Shown: positions 1 through 8,363, numbered from the stretch's first letter. The stretch: DNA of 40,450 nt from CAZSAL01 sp964604825 (GCA_964604825.1 CAZSAL010000021.1:1-40450); one strand, 5' to 3'. Translations and numbers: made by a program. Notes: generated by a model from the letters alone, not told the origin.

Positions 1-69
1 CCTGGGGAATTAAAACCGGCTGAAACTGGGGAAGGACTGGACGGCGGTAACATTTCTGTATATCATTAA
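1..69 (+). other. possible C-terminal end of an upstream gene (edge fragment)
   Basis: Frame 1 is open from the window edge to a TAA at 67-69, giving 22 codons that end in ...ISVYH. It could be the tail of a gene that begins before the window, on the same strand as the next gene. The stretch is too short to assign a family, and an open frame of this length can arise by chance. Confidence 0.2.
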
Positions 70-123
70 TGTCAACAAGGACACCTAGTGACATGACGAT
101 GGCTGATGGAAGCAAGGATAATT

Positions 124-1608
124 ATGTTTTTCGATCATAGCGCTGCACGAGCGGCATTACATCAAATAATTATTACAGGATTTTTTGTTGTAACTTTGGC
201 TGCCTATATCACGATAACCTTAATTAATCCGCCGGTTAAAATCATTCATCCCGATGCGCTCCGGTTCACGGCTATATTTCAACAACAGTATGACGCTGTA
301 AAATCTATCCGAAATGTGCCAAAAGCCGTCGTTCATGGATTACGAAGATGCAATGGATATGATTGGTCTCGTGGCCGCATAACAAATTATTTAGCTTTTG
401 GAGTTGAGGCATTGGTTCGCAATCACTTACCATTCCCATTTATAAGTTGGCTGACAATGGCTCTTTTATTAATGAACGCAGCCATCCTTGCTCGGATATT
501 AACAAAAGAAGTAAAGGCTAATAACGATATTAAGCAAATATTGTTTTGCGTGACGGCATTCGCTCTGACGATTAACCCTTTTTTCATTTCCGGCTATATG
601 ATGCAATTTATTTATCCTAAATATTTATGCGTTACTTTTATGCTTTTTTTTGTGTTATTTAAGCGGCGATTACTTAGAGCGTCTGCCATTGCTGGAGCGA
701 TGTTTTCTGATGAAATTGGATTGGTTTTTTCGATGGTAGCTGTGTTTTTTATTGTTTTTAATTCATGCATGCGAGTACGCCATTGCTACAACTTTTACAA
801 AACCAAAATAGCAATTTCCTTGCTCTCCGGACTTTTATCAGCTTTCGTAATATTGGGCCTATATTTTGGTATTCTTCATTTAATATTTGGGCAAATTCCC
901 ATCGTAATTAAGTTCGGTTTTGCTTCCCATCTCCCCATGAAAATCATTCTGCGATACGCAATGTACTCCATATATAACGTGAGTTTTTTGACAATAGGCA
1001 ATATTGGGATAATTATTTTCTTTACCACCTTAGCACTGGGTATCCTAAAAGAGATTCGCGAATATCACCATAATTATGAGATGCAAAAGAAAAATGATTC
1101 AGGCCATCCTCTGTATTTAATTAATAGAAATTTACAGATTTATGCCGTGGCTATTTTTATTGTCCTTTTTGTTGTTATCGTGATGTATAAGGGTTCGATT
1201 AGCTTTTTCTATTATGGTTACCCCATTTCCATGTTAGTGGCATTTGTTGCGTTCTCATCCCTTATCAAATGTATCCGGCCTAAAGTGGTCATAATAGCGT
1301 TATCTGTCATTGCATTGTCTTTGTTTATAAGATTGCCAGACACGTTCCGTATGATTAAAACTACATGTATCAATGATTGGCTAAGTAATGGATCGGTTAA
1401 TCCGGAGGAGTTCCATAAAATCGAAATGGCAATTAACGAAATCAGAAACTCAGGACATTCTCAAGTATTTGATGTTATCGATAATGGCAAAGATATAAAT
1501 TGGGCAGATTACGCCTATGGAAAACAATATTTCCCGGTTTCTGGGATCGTAAAGATATTGATATGGCCGCGTAAAATTAATCATTTTGTTGTCACGGGGC
1601 AGATTTGA
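124..1608 (+). CDS. multi-spanning membrane protein, probable GT-C-type glycosyltransferase of a Gtr-like module
   Basis: The product has 494 residues and many hydrophobic segments, so it is an integral inner-membrane protein with perhaps 9-11 spans. I chose the ATG at 124 because an AAGGA ribosome site sits 5 bases upstream; an in-frame ATG at 106 has none. No domain is recognised with certainty. It overlaps by one base (TGATG) a GtrB-like transferase that charges a lipid carrier with sugar. In known Gtr systems the partner of GtrB is a large membrane protein that moves the sugar from undecaprenyl phosphate onto a surface polysaccharide, and that role is inferred here from context. No GtrA flippase gene is visible. 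The gene is clearly richer in A and T than the operons to the right, which suggests separate acquisition. Confidence 0.7.
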   Translation: MFFDHSAARAALHQIIITGFFVVTLAAYITITLINPPVKIIHPDALRFTAIFQQQYDAVKSIRNVPKAVVHGLRRCNGYDWSRGRITNYLAFGVEALVRNHLPFPFISWLTMALLLMNAAILARILTKEVKANNDIKQILFCVTAFALTINPFFISGYMMQFIYPKYLCVTFMLFFVLFKRRLLRASAIAGAMFSDEIGLVFSMVAVFFIVFNSCMRVRHCYNFYKTKIAISLLSGLLSAFVILGLYFGILHLIFGQIPIVIKFGFASHLPMKIILRYAMYSIYNVSFLTIGNIGIIIFFTTLALGILKEIREYHHNYEMQKKNDSGHPLYLINRNLQIYAVAIFIVLFVVIVMYKGSISFFYYGYPISMLVAFVAFSSLIKCIRPKVVIIALSVIALSLFIRLPDTFRMIKTTCINDWLSNGSVNPEEFHKIEMAINEIRNSGHSQVFDVIDNGKDINWADYAYGKQYFPVSGIVKILIWPRKINHFVVTGQI

Positions 1609-2570
1609 TGACTGAAACTATTACTAAAAGTGATTCAAATATAAAAATGATAAGCGTTGTAACCCCCTGCTTCAATGAAGAGGAGAACGTAGAATTAGTT
1701 TACGAGCAGGTAAAAAGGATTTTTGAGACCCTGAAGAAATATAGGTATGAACATATTTTTATAGATAACGCATCGACGGATAAAACGGTCACCATTTTGA
1801 GATCATTGGCTCAAAAAGATAAAAATGTAAAAGTGATACTGAATGTCAGAAACTTTGGCCATATCAGGTCCCCCTATTATGGATTAATCCAGTCGCAAGG
1901 CGATGCCAGTGTGCTTTTGGCAGCGGACTTGCAGGACCCTCCGGTGTTGATCGTGAATTTTATTCGTAAATGGGAAGAAGGCTACAAGGTCGTTCTTGGG
2001 ATTAAAACCGATAGCGAAGAGTCTCGTGCGATGTTCACCATCCGGAGAGCTTATTACAAGCTGATCACTGCGATCGCTGAAACCAAACTCGTCAAGAACA
2101 ACACGGGTTTCGGCCTATACGACAAATGTGTCATTAAAATACTCCGGCAGATCGATGAGCCATACCCGTACTTGAGAGGGCTTATTTCGGAGATAGGCTT
2201 TGAAAGCGCCATGATTGAATACACTCAGCCAAAAAGGATACGGGGAATATCAAAAAATAATTTTTACACTCTTTACGACATAGCGATGCTCGGGATTACA
2301 AATCATTCTAAAGTGCCACTCAGGCTTGCGACATTCATTGGGTTAGGTGTGGCCTGCCTCAGCTTGCTAATTGCCATAGGCTATCTAGTGGCGAAATTAA
2401 TATTTTGGAATTATTTTTCCATAGGTATTGCGCCATTAATATTTGGCATTTTCTTTTTTGCTTCTGTTCAGCTATTCTTTCTTGGCATTTTAGGGGAATA
2501 CATCGGGAATATTTATACCCAGATTTTGAAAAGACCGTTAGTAATTGAAAAAGAACGTCTCAACTTCTAA
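1608..2570 (+). CDS. GtrB-like polyprenyl-phosphate glycosyltransferase (GT2)
   Basis: This 320-residue protein has the GT2 fold of the DPM1/GtrB group. It shows an N-terminal SVVTPCFNEEENV nucleotide-binding strand, the IDNASTDKT segment and the AADLQDPP motif that carries the metal-binding acidic residues. Two C-terminal transmembrane helices lie at roughly residues 235-310. Such enzymes transfer a sugar from a nucleotide donor to undecaprenyl phosphate on the cytoplasmic side of the inner membrane. The ATG at 1608 overlaps the stop of the preceding membrane protein, so the two are probably co-translated; a TTG at 1605 is a less likely start. The gene ends only 33 bases from the convergent SDR gene, with no clear terminator hairpin between them. 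The sugar specificity cannot be read from the sequence. Confidence 0.88.
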   Translation: MTETITKSDSNIKMISVVTPCFNEEENVELVYEQVKRIFETLKKYRYEHIFIDNASTDKTVTILRSLAQKDKNVKVILNVRNFGHIRSPYYGLIQSQGDASVLLAADLQDPPVLIVNFIRKWEEGYKVVLGIKTDSEESRAMFTIRRAYYKLITAIAETKLVKNNTGFGLYDKCVIKILRQIDEPYPYLRGLISEIGFESAMIEYTQPKRIRGISKNNFYTLYDIAMLGITNHSKVPLRLATFIGLGVACLSLLIAIGYLVAKLIFWNYFSIGIAPLIFGIFFFASVQLFFLGILGEYIGNIYTQILKRPLVIEKERLNF

Positions 2571-2602
2571 GACACATACATCCCATCATTAAATAAATTG
2601 GC

Positions 2603-3592
2603 CTACGTTAACGATTTTGTCGTGAGGTCTATAGCTTCCTTCAGATCCACGGTTTCCAGAAGACCTAGTTCTGATCGTGCCCGCTTGGTCAAAGGTACAT
2701 ATTGCTCCACAGGTTTGTTGTGAATTGGTTTTTTTTCTACTCTAATTTCCACACCTTTATTTACAACATCGCGCACAGTCTCGGCCAACGCTTTAATAGA
2801 AATACGATTTTCTGAGCCAACATTGTAGGGATAGCAATCTTTGCCTTTAAGCAGAATGGTCCAAAGCCATTCCGCCAAATCTCTCCCATAAAGGTAAGAT
2901 CGGTAAGGTGTACCATCTCCTAGTACCTTGATAGGGCCTCCTTTAAGAGCATCACGGATGAAATTCCCGATGGCATAAGTGCCATCGAAATCCATATAGG
3001 GGCCAACAAAAGAGAACCCTCGAGCTATCTTGGTTCGAATGTTATGCTCTTTCGCATAGAGGGCGCAGAGAAATTCCGCAACTCGTTTTGCTTCACCATA
3101 CACAGAAAGCGAAGATGCTGGATCAGGCGAACCCGGATAGTCTTCCGGGATATGGGTTATATCTTCCGGCTGCTTTCCGTACACTGCACCTGAGCTGGTC
3201 AGTAAAAATTGCCTTATACCGCAAGATTTGGCGAACTCAAGTGCCCTTTTGGTCCCTTCGACAATAACGTTAAACACCAAAGCGGGATTATCTCTCGAGA
3301 CGGTTACGCTGGTGTCCGCTGCCGCATGAATCATATGGGAAAAGTCGCCTTTTGGAAAATCAAACGAACAAATATCCCCTTCGTGCAAAAAGACAGCTGG
3401 ATTGGAAGTTAAACGTGGTCTACGGAGGCGAAAACTTGCCGCATTCCTAGTTAGGACTACTGCAGTTGCGTCCAAATGGTGTCGTCTATTGACTTCAAGG
3501 AAGGTTTCGAGAAGCCAGCAACCGAAGAATCCAGTGCCGCCAGTAAGAAAAATTCGCCCATTCCTTAATCCTTGCCAAATTTCGTCATTCAT
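2603..3592 (-). CDS. extended SDR, NAD(P)-dependent sugar reductase/epimerase (YerF-like role suggested)
   Basis: The protein has 329 residues. The Rossmann motif GGTGFFG lies at 18-24, and the catalytic pair Tyr165 and Lys169 (YGEAK) follows a TSSGAVYG strand. It belongs to the extended short-chain dehydrogenase family that acts on nucleotide sugars. It is the last gene of an operon with a thiamine-diphosphate carboligase and an RfbH-type dehydrase. In Yersinia yersiniose A synthesis, a reductase (YerF) reduces the acetyl branch installed by YerE, so the same role is inferred here from position. The sequence alone would also allow a 4-epimerase or 4-reductase. I see no strong ribosome site before the ATG, which starts 21 bases after the upstream stop. 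Confidence 0.8.
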   Translation of the reverse strand: MNDEIWQGLRNGRIFLTGGTGFFGCWLLETFLEVNRRHHLDATAVVLTRNAASFRLRRPRLTSNPAVFLHEGDICSFDFPKGDFSHMIHAAADTSVTVSRDNPALVFNVIVEGTKRALEFAKSCGIRQFLLTSSGAVYGKQPEDITHIPEDYPGSPDPASSLSVYGEAKRVAEFLCALYAKEHNIRTKIARGFSFVGPYMDFDGTYAIGNFIRDALKGGPIKVLGDGTPYRSYLYGRDLAEWLWTILLKGKDCYPYNVGSENRISIKALAETVRDVVNKGVEIRVEKKPIHNKPVEQYVPLTKRARSELGLLETVDLKEAIDLTTKSLT

Positions 3593-3613
3593 TGGAAGGT
3601 TTTGCAGGATTAT

Positions 3614-5329
3614 TTATGTCCCTTCCATTTCCACAGGTTTTGCCAAGGGTTCCATATCGGTCATAGGCCGTCCGAAAGCAATTTTAGGATAAGTATTGAC
3701 GAATTCCCCAATTTTGACTTCTAGAAGAAAGGGGCGAAGTGGACGGCTCCACATTTTTTGAAGTGCGCGATTGACATTGGAAGGCTTATCTACTCTGGCG
3801 GCGTCGATGCCGTAAGCTTTAGCGATACGGGCAAAATCTGGGGCGCTGTATCCCCAATAGGTAGAGCGGTACACGGATTTAAAATAGCTCTCCTGGAATT
3901 GGCGAACCATTCCCAAGCAGTTGTTATGAAGTATGACCATTTTAATCGGAAGATTATGATGCACAACAGTCTCTAATTCTTGGATATTGAGCTGGAACCC
4001 GCCATCACCGGCAATCACCACGTGAGGTTTATGTGGATAAGCGAACGCGGCGCCAATCGCGGCTGGAAGACTGAATCCCATTGCTCCCATGCCGCCGGAT
4101 GTGATGAATTGCTGTCCGGAATGCAACCTTAACGATTGCGCCGCCCACATCTGGTGCTGGCCGACGTCCGTTAGGTGAACCAATGCTTTTTGAGAGGTGA
4201 CCGAAAGCTGATGCATGAAAACATTCGGGTTGATCCCTTTAATCCTATGGAGCTCGGCCGTATCCGGCCATTGCGATCGCATGCGGTCAATTTCTCTCAG
4301 CCAATCCTTTCGCGAATAAAACTGTTTCTTCCATTTCAAAGCTGCACTTAGGAAGTCGTTGATATCGGCATTTACGGCATGACAGCCGCCCACCCGATTG
4401 TTTATCTCCGCAGGATCGCAGTCCACATGGTAAATGAGTCGATCTTTTCGAAATGATTCTGTGTCAGCTCCCGTCTGACGAATGTCCAGGCGGCTTCCGA
4501 TAACAAGAAGAAAATCCGCCCGTCCAATGGCCAGATTGGCCCATCGATTGCCATAGCTGCCGATCATTCCCACTTGTAAAGGATGTCCATAGGGCAGCGT
4601 ATCGACAGCCATTAAGGAATAAACCGTTGGAACACCTGATGCTTCGATGAAGCGACGTATCAACGGGATGGAACGTGATGAGCGAACGCCCCCACCAGCC
4701 AGAATCAGCGGTCTTTGGGAATTATTGAGCGCTGTCAGGACTTCGTCAATCTTTTTGCCGGCAACAGGTTGACGTTCTTCAACCTTAATTCGAGTTGGCT
4801 TGGGAAAATTGATGTTTGCCCTTTGAATATCCATCGGAATATCCACTAGAACTGGTCCGGGTCTGTCGGAAAGCATTATTCGAAAAGCCTTTTCCATAGC
4901 GGAAGGAAGATGTTCCGTAGTCGTAACTCGCATCGTCGCTTTAGTGATCGGAGCTGCCATGGCAGCTATATCGGTTTCCTGGAATCCGAATTGCCGAACG
5001 AGGCGTTTCCCTCTTTGTTCGTAACTGTTTACTTGTCCGGTGATGAAAAGTGCCGGAGAAGAATCAAAATAACAGCTACCGATTCCAGTTAATAAGTTGG
5101 TAGCTCCTGGGCCACTGGTTGCCATGGCGACGCCTGGGATTCCACGGAGCCTTCCCATTGAGTCAGCTGCGAATGCGGCGGCCTGTTCATGGTGCATACT
5201 GACAATCTTGATCTTGCCGCGATTGTGCAAGGAATCAATCAAATGCGTGATCATTCCTCCAATGACTTCGAAGACATGTTCTACACCTTGCGCATGCAAG
5301 AAATCAGCAACGTAATCGGATGCTTTCAT
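3614..5329 (-). CDS. thiamine-diphosphate-dependent carboligase, acetolactate-synthase family (YerE-like)
   Basis: The 571-residue protein has the three-domain layout of acetolactate synthase: an N-terminal pyrimidine-binding domain with catalytic Glu48 (HHEQAAAFA), a central domain, and a C-terminal pyrophosphate-binding domain. The ThDP motif runs from GDG at 441-443 to NN at 469-470, with the usual spacing of 25. Its start overlaps the RfbH gene by four bases (ATGA). Beside a CDP-sugar 3-dehydrase, the best-known relative is YerE. YerE joins a two-carbon unit from pyruvate to C4 of CDP-3,6-dideoxy-4-ketoglucose. I infer that role from context; the sequence shows only the ThDP family. A true branched-amino-acid acetolactate synthase is less likely, because no ilvN, ilvC or ilvD gene is nearby. 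Confidence 0.85.
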   Translation of the reverse strand: MKASDYVADFLHAQGVEHVFEVIGGMITHLIDSLHNRGKIKIVSMHHEQAAAFAADSMGRLRGIPGVAMATSGPGATNLLTGIGSCYFDSSPALFITGQVNSYEQRGKRLVRQFGFQETDIAAMAAPITKATMRVTTTEHLPSAMEKAFRIMLSDRPGPVLVDIPMDIQRANINFPKPTRIKVEERQPVAGKKIDEVLTALNNSQRPLILAGGGVRSSRSIPLIRRFIEASGVPTVYSLMAVDTLPYGHPLQVGMIGSYGNRWANLAIGRADFLLVIGSRLDIRQTGADTESFRKDRLIYHVDCDPAEINNRVGGCHAVNADINDFLSAALKWKKQFYSRKDWLREIDRMRSQWPDTAELHRIKGINPNVFMHQLSVTSQKALVHLTDVGQHQMWAAQSLRLHSGQQFITSGGMGAMGFSLPAAIGAAFAYPHKPHVVIAGDGGFQLNIQELETVVHHNLPIKMVILHNNCLGMVRQFQESYFKSVYRSTYWGYSAPDFARIAKAYGIDAARVDKPSNVNRALQKMWSRPLRPFLLEVKIGEFVNTYPKIAFGRPMTDMEPLAKPVEMEGT

Positions 5330-6657
5330 TTTTTGAAGAAAGAATGGAATTGGTCAATGACAAACGATATCATCTCATCGTTTATCCCGGGGTAAACACC
5401 GATCCAAAAAGTCCCGTTCATTATTTTATCGGAATTGGCCAGATCTCCCGCCACTCGATGAGGAATGTCTTTAAAATAGGGCTGTCGTATAAGATTTCCT
5501 CCAAACAGAAGACGCGTGCCGATCTTATGCTCGTTGAGATATCCCGTGAGGTCTTCGCGCTTAAAAGAAGCTTTCTCTCGGACAGTAATAGGAAAACCGA
5601 ACCAGGCGGGATCGGAATTAGCAGTTGCCTGCGGCAGGATCAAAACATCTTCAAAACAGGAAAGTCCTTCTTTCAATCGTTTGAAATTGTATTTTCTGCG
5701 CTCAATGAAATAATTCAGTTTATCGAGCTGGGCTACTCCTACGGCAGCCTGCATATCGGTGGCTTTCAAATTGAAACCTACATGGGAATAGGTGTATTTG
5801 TGATCGTAACCGTATGGCAGATCGCCTGATTTCCAATCAAAACGTTTGCCGCAGGTGTTGTCGGCTCCGGGAGCGCACCAGCAGTCGCGGCCCCAATCCC
5901 GGAAAGATTCCACAATCTTCCGTAGCTGGGAATCGCGGGTTGCTACCGCTCCCCCTTCACCCATAGTGATGTGATGTGCCGGATAAAAAGAAAATGTGGA
6001 AAGATCCCCAAAACTGCCAACCATGCGATTTTCATATGTGGATCCTAACGCGTCACAGGAATCCTCAATCAGCCAGAGGTTATTTTTTTGAGCGAATGTG
6101 CGGACCTGGTTAAGATCAAAAGGATTCCCAAGCGTATGTGCGATGATAATGGCGCGGGTCTTATTGGACAGGGCTGTAGGAAGACGTTCAGCGATGATGT
6201 TGTAGGTACCCATTTCCACATCAACAAACACCGGGACAAGCCGGTTTTGAATGATTGGATTCACCGTTGTAGGGAATGAAGTCGCGACTGTTATTATTTC
6301 ATCCCCTTCCCGAAGGCGGCGGGTTCCCAGAGCAGGAGAGGTAAGGGCAGAAACCGCCAGCAGGTTGGCTGAAGAGCCGGAATTCGTCAGAATCGCATGT
6401 CCAACGCCAATTCGCCGAGCGAATTGTTTTTCAAAAGTCTCCGCAAACCGGCCGGTGGTCAGCCAAAAATCAAGCGCAGAATCGACAAGATGAATCATTT
6501 CGCTTTCGTCAAAAACCTTCCCTGACGGTGGAATGGGGGTCACCTCTGGAATAAAAGGTTTTGGCGCGTGCTTGAAATTAAAATAATTCCGGACAGCCCG
6601 GAAAACTTCTTCCCGCAGATTCTTTTCCCTGGAAACCTCTGATGCCGTGGTCTTCAT
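5326..6657 (-). CDS. rfbH: CDP-4-keto-6-deoxy-D-glucose 3-dehydrase (E1), PMP and [2Fe-2S] dependent
   Basis: This 443-residue protein belongs to the DegT/DnrJ aminotransferase fold but carries the signature of the 3-dehydrase E1. The usual PLP lysine is replaced by His228 (FYPAHHITMGEGG). The four iron-sulfur ligands match those of Yersinia E1 with a constant offset of eight: Cys201, Cys259, Cys261 and Cys269, in the pattern CxC-x7-C. The enzyme removes the C3 hydroxyl of CDP-4-keto-6-deoxyglucose and needs a partner reductase (E3), which is not in this window. It opens an operon with the ThDP carboligase and an SDR. An extended -10 box lies about 50 bases upstream; no ribosome site is obvious. 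The related colitose enzyme ColD lacks the cysteines, so RfbH is the better match. Confidence 0.93.
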   Translation of the reverse strand: MKTTASEVSREKNLREEVFRAVRNYFNFKHAPKPFIPEVTPIPPSGKVFDESEMIHLVDSALDFWLTTGRFAETFEKQFARRIGVGHAILTNSGSSANLLAVSALTSPALGTRRLREGDEIITVATSFPTTVNPIIQNRLVPVFVDVEMGTYNIIAERLPTALSNKTRAIIIAHTLGNPFDLNQVRTFAQKNNLWLIEDSCDALGSTYENRMVGSFGDLSTFSFYPAHHITMGEGGAVATRDSQLRKIVESFRDWGRDCWCAPGADNTCGKRFDWKSGDLPYGYDHKYTYSHVGFNLKATDMQAAVGVAQLDKLNYFIERRKYNFKRLKEGLSCFEDVLILPQATANSDPAWFGFPITVREKASFKREDLTGYLNEHKIGTRLLFGGNLIRQPYFKDIPHRVAGDLANSDKIMNGTFWIGVYPGINDEMISFVIDQFHSFFKK

Positions 6658-6706
6658 AAATTAAGGTGATTTTTTGATAGAAAGACAATATGCCAATTAA
6701 CGAGAA

Positions 6707-6715
6707 ATTATAGCA
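6707..6715 (-). promoter_or_regulatory. extended -10 promoter of the rfbH operon
   Basis: On the minus strand the sequence reads TGCTATAAT, a perfect -10 hexamer preceded by the TGn extension. No good -35 box stands 16-18 bases further up, as expected for an extended -10 promoter. Transcription would begin near 6700, giving a leader of about 40 bases before the rfbH start at 6657. Confidence 0.55.
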
Positions 6716-6845
6716 TAGACACAAAATGCATTTCAGCCAAAGCTCCGATACGAGCTTCTTGGATTCCAGCGCCTTGCCTTGACCTTTGCGACAGCAGCAG
6801 CTCTTGTTTTGCTTGCCTGGGATATTTGTAAGAAAATACGGTACT

Positions 6846-6893
6846 TTAGTAGGGACGTTTCTGAAGGTCCAGCAGCCGGAATTCCTTCATTGC
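6846..6893 (-). pseudogene. remnant C: short copy of the 3' end of the GT2 gene
   Basis: Read on the minus strand, these bases encode A-MKEFRLL-DLQK and a TAA stop. They resemble the last residues of the GT2 protein encoded at 10470-11180 (AMKEFCQLWWDLRK). They share 18 identical bases with remnant A near 8171-8188 and have lost one codon. There is no start and no upstream part of the gene. This is the shortest and least certain of the three GT2 tail copies. It lies just before the promoter of the DUF4143 ATPase. Confidence 0.5.
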
Positions 6894-6921
6894 ACCTGAC
6901 ATGTGAACACGCGAAAAGCTA

Positions 6922-6950
6922 TTGACATACGCTCAAAATTCGTAGAAAAT
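6922..6950 (+). promoter_or_regulatory. sigma-70 promoter of the DUF4143 ATPase gene
   Basis: A perfect TTGACA at 6922-6927 is followed after 17 bases by GAAAAT at 6945-6950, four of six matches to the -10 box. Only seven bases separate the -10 box from the ATG at 6958, and no ribosome site is present. The transcript would therefore be leaderless or nearly so. Confidence 0.55.
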
Positions 6951-6957
6951 TGAGTCT

Positions 6958-8142
6958 ATGGATTACATAAATCGTCAAATTGAAGAGTATTTACGACACT
7001 CTCTGGAGCGCAATAAGAGCGTTCTGCTTCTTGGTCCCCGTCAGACTGGCAAGACAACTCTTCTGGACCATCTTCATAAAGATCGCATGATATCACTTGT
7101 CAAACCGTCCATGCGACAGCGATATGAAAAAGATTCATCACTTCTGGAAAAGGAAATAGAGTCGCTGCCGACTTCAAATAAAAAACTTCCAACCATTTGT
7201 CTGGATGAAATCCAGAAAGTGCCGGCCTTGTTTGACTCACTGCAGGACCTGATCGATCGCAGAAAAGCGAAATTCGTTCTAACCGGATCTTCGGCTCGAA
7301 AGCTGCGCCGGGGACCGTCGGTTAATCTGCTCCCGGGGCGTGTTGTATCTCTGCATCTCGATCCATTGTCCCTGGTCGAGGCTCCCGCCATTTCTCTTGA
7401 GAATCGTCTCTTATTCGGGGAACTGCCGGGTATCTTCGGAACAAAGGCTACGGAGGACAAGGAAGCCGATCTGAGGTCTTATGTGACCACCTATCTCGAA
7501 GAAGAAGTCCGTGCCGAGGCGATAGTACGAAACCTGGCTTCGTTTGCGAGATTCCTTGAACTGGCAGCTTCGGAATCGGGCAAAACGGTTAACTTCAGCA
7601 AGCTTTCTCAGGAGATCGGAGTGGCGCACACAACGATCATGTCGTATTACGAAATTCTCGAAGACTGTCTTATCGTCGAAGGAGTCGATCCCTGGACGCA
7701 GAGCAAAACTCGAAAGAAACTCACAAAAGCCCGCAAGTATATGTTTTTCGACAGCGGAGTGCGCAGAGCGGCCGCTGGTGAGCCTCCTGCGCTTGTTCTA
7801 TCACGCGCCGGAGATCTATTCGAAGAATGGGTCGGGCTTCAATTGATCAGGCTGGCGCGCAATACCGTGCCTGCGGCTCGAGTTCACTTCTGGCGGGACC
7901 CGGACGGCCCTGAAGTGGATTGGGTTATTCATAGAGGGGAGGAACTGATCCCAATCGAAGTAAAATGGTCGGAAGCTCCGTCTGCCAGAGACATCAAACA
8001 CCTGGTTGTCTTTATGAGAGAATATCCCACGGCTGGAAAAGGATACGTGGTTTGCCGTACGCCGCAACGTTTTCGTCTTTCGCCTGCCATCGAAGCCATT
8101 CCCTGGGAAGATATCCCGGAACTCTTCAAATCTACTGGATAG
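6958..8142 (+). CDS. AAA-family ATPase with C-terminal DUF4143 domain
   Basis: The 394-residue protein has a Walker A motif (GPRQTGKTT, residues 26-34), a Walker B motif (CLDE, 81-84) and a sensor-like LTGSSARKL near 110. A C-terminal DUF4143 domain ends in a nuclease-like EVDWVI...IPIEVKW segment. Proteins of this type are widespread in bacteria and archaea as single accessory genes. Their function is poorly known, and links to mobile or toxin-antitoxin elements are only suggested. The gene runs opposite to its neighbours and has its own promoter. Its last 11 bases overlap the end of remnant A on the other strand. A broken copy about 96 percent identical over its first 95 bases lies at 8743-8866, so the gene has been duplicated locally. 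Confidence 0.9.
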   Translation: MDYINRQIEEYLRHSLERNKSVLLLGPRQTGKTTLLDHLHKDRMISLVKPSMRQRYEKDSSLLEKEIESLPTSNKKLPTICLDEIQKVPALFDSLQDLIDRRKAKFVLTGSSARKLRRGPSVNLLPGRVVSLHLDPLSLVEAPAISLENRLLFGELPGIFGTKATEDKEADLRSYVTTYLEEEVRAEAIVRNLASFARFLELAASESGKTVNFSKLSQEIGVAHTTIMSYYEILEDCLIVEGVDPWTQSKTRKKLTKARKYMFFDSGVRRAAAGEPPALVLSRAGDLFEEWVGLQLIRLARNTVPAARVHFWRDPDGPEVDWVIHRGEELIPIEVKWSEAPSARDIKHLVVFMREYPTAGKGYVVCRTPQRFRLSPAIEAIPWEDIPELFKSTG

Positions 8143-8196
8143 GTTGCTGGCGAAGGTCCCGCCACAGCGGCCGGAATTCCTTCATTGCTCTGAATA
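8132..8196 (-). pseudogene. remnant A: copy of the 3' end of the GT2 gene
   Basis: On the minus strand this stretch encodes FRAMKEFRPLWRDLRQQPIS and a TAG stop. This is clearly related to the end of the GT2 protein encoded at 10470-11180 (FRAMKEFCQLWWDLRKMPVRR). About 37 of 45 bases match across the core, and several changes leave the amino acid unaltered. Nothing of the GT2 gene upstream of this tail is present. The remnant begins about ten bases after the stop of the shrunken HEPN gene and runs into the end of the convergent ATPase gene. Confidence 0.75.
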
Positions 8197-8204
8197 CGAC
8201 GGGT

Positions 8205-8363
8205 TTAATTGGAAAGAAGAGGCTCAAGGCGGCGTTCGACTTCCGCAACAAAAGCCTTTGCTTCACGGAGAGCATTTTCCGCGACATCGAGTTTGCTCCT
8301 GGCCTTGTTCAGATAACCCGTCAGAAGTTCGCGTGTGGTTTTATCCAAGGGGGATTCCTTCAT
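8205..8363 (-). CDS. 52-residue HEPN-like partner of MNT, apparently internally deleted
   Basis: The ATG at 8363 lies inside the end of the MNT gene (23-base overlap) and the TAA is at 8205-8207. The product has 52 residues. The start (TTRELLTGYLNKARSKLDVA) resembles the first helix of small HEPN toxins. The end (ALREAKAFVAEVERRLEPLL) resembles their last helix. The middle, where HEPN proteins of roughly 130 residues carry the active RX4-6H motif, is missing. The likely reading is a toxin gene reduced by an in-frame internal deletion. The MNT-HEPN gene order supports the family assignment. The family call is from helix similarity only. Confidence 0.55.
   Translation of the reverse strand: MKESPLDKTTRELLTGYLNKARSKLDVAENALREAKAFVAEVERRLEPLLSN

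Noticed and set aside
6719..6925. Open plus-strand frame with a hydrophobic stretch (LALTFATAAALVLLAW) between rfbH and the ATPase
   Set aside because: It has no start codon and no family I recognise. It might be a remnant of a membrane gene, but the evidence is too thin to list. Otherwise this 300-base gap holds the rfbH promoter, GT2 remnant C and the ATPase promoter.
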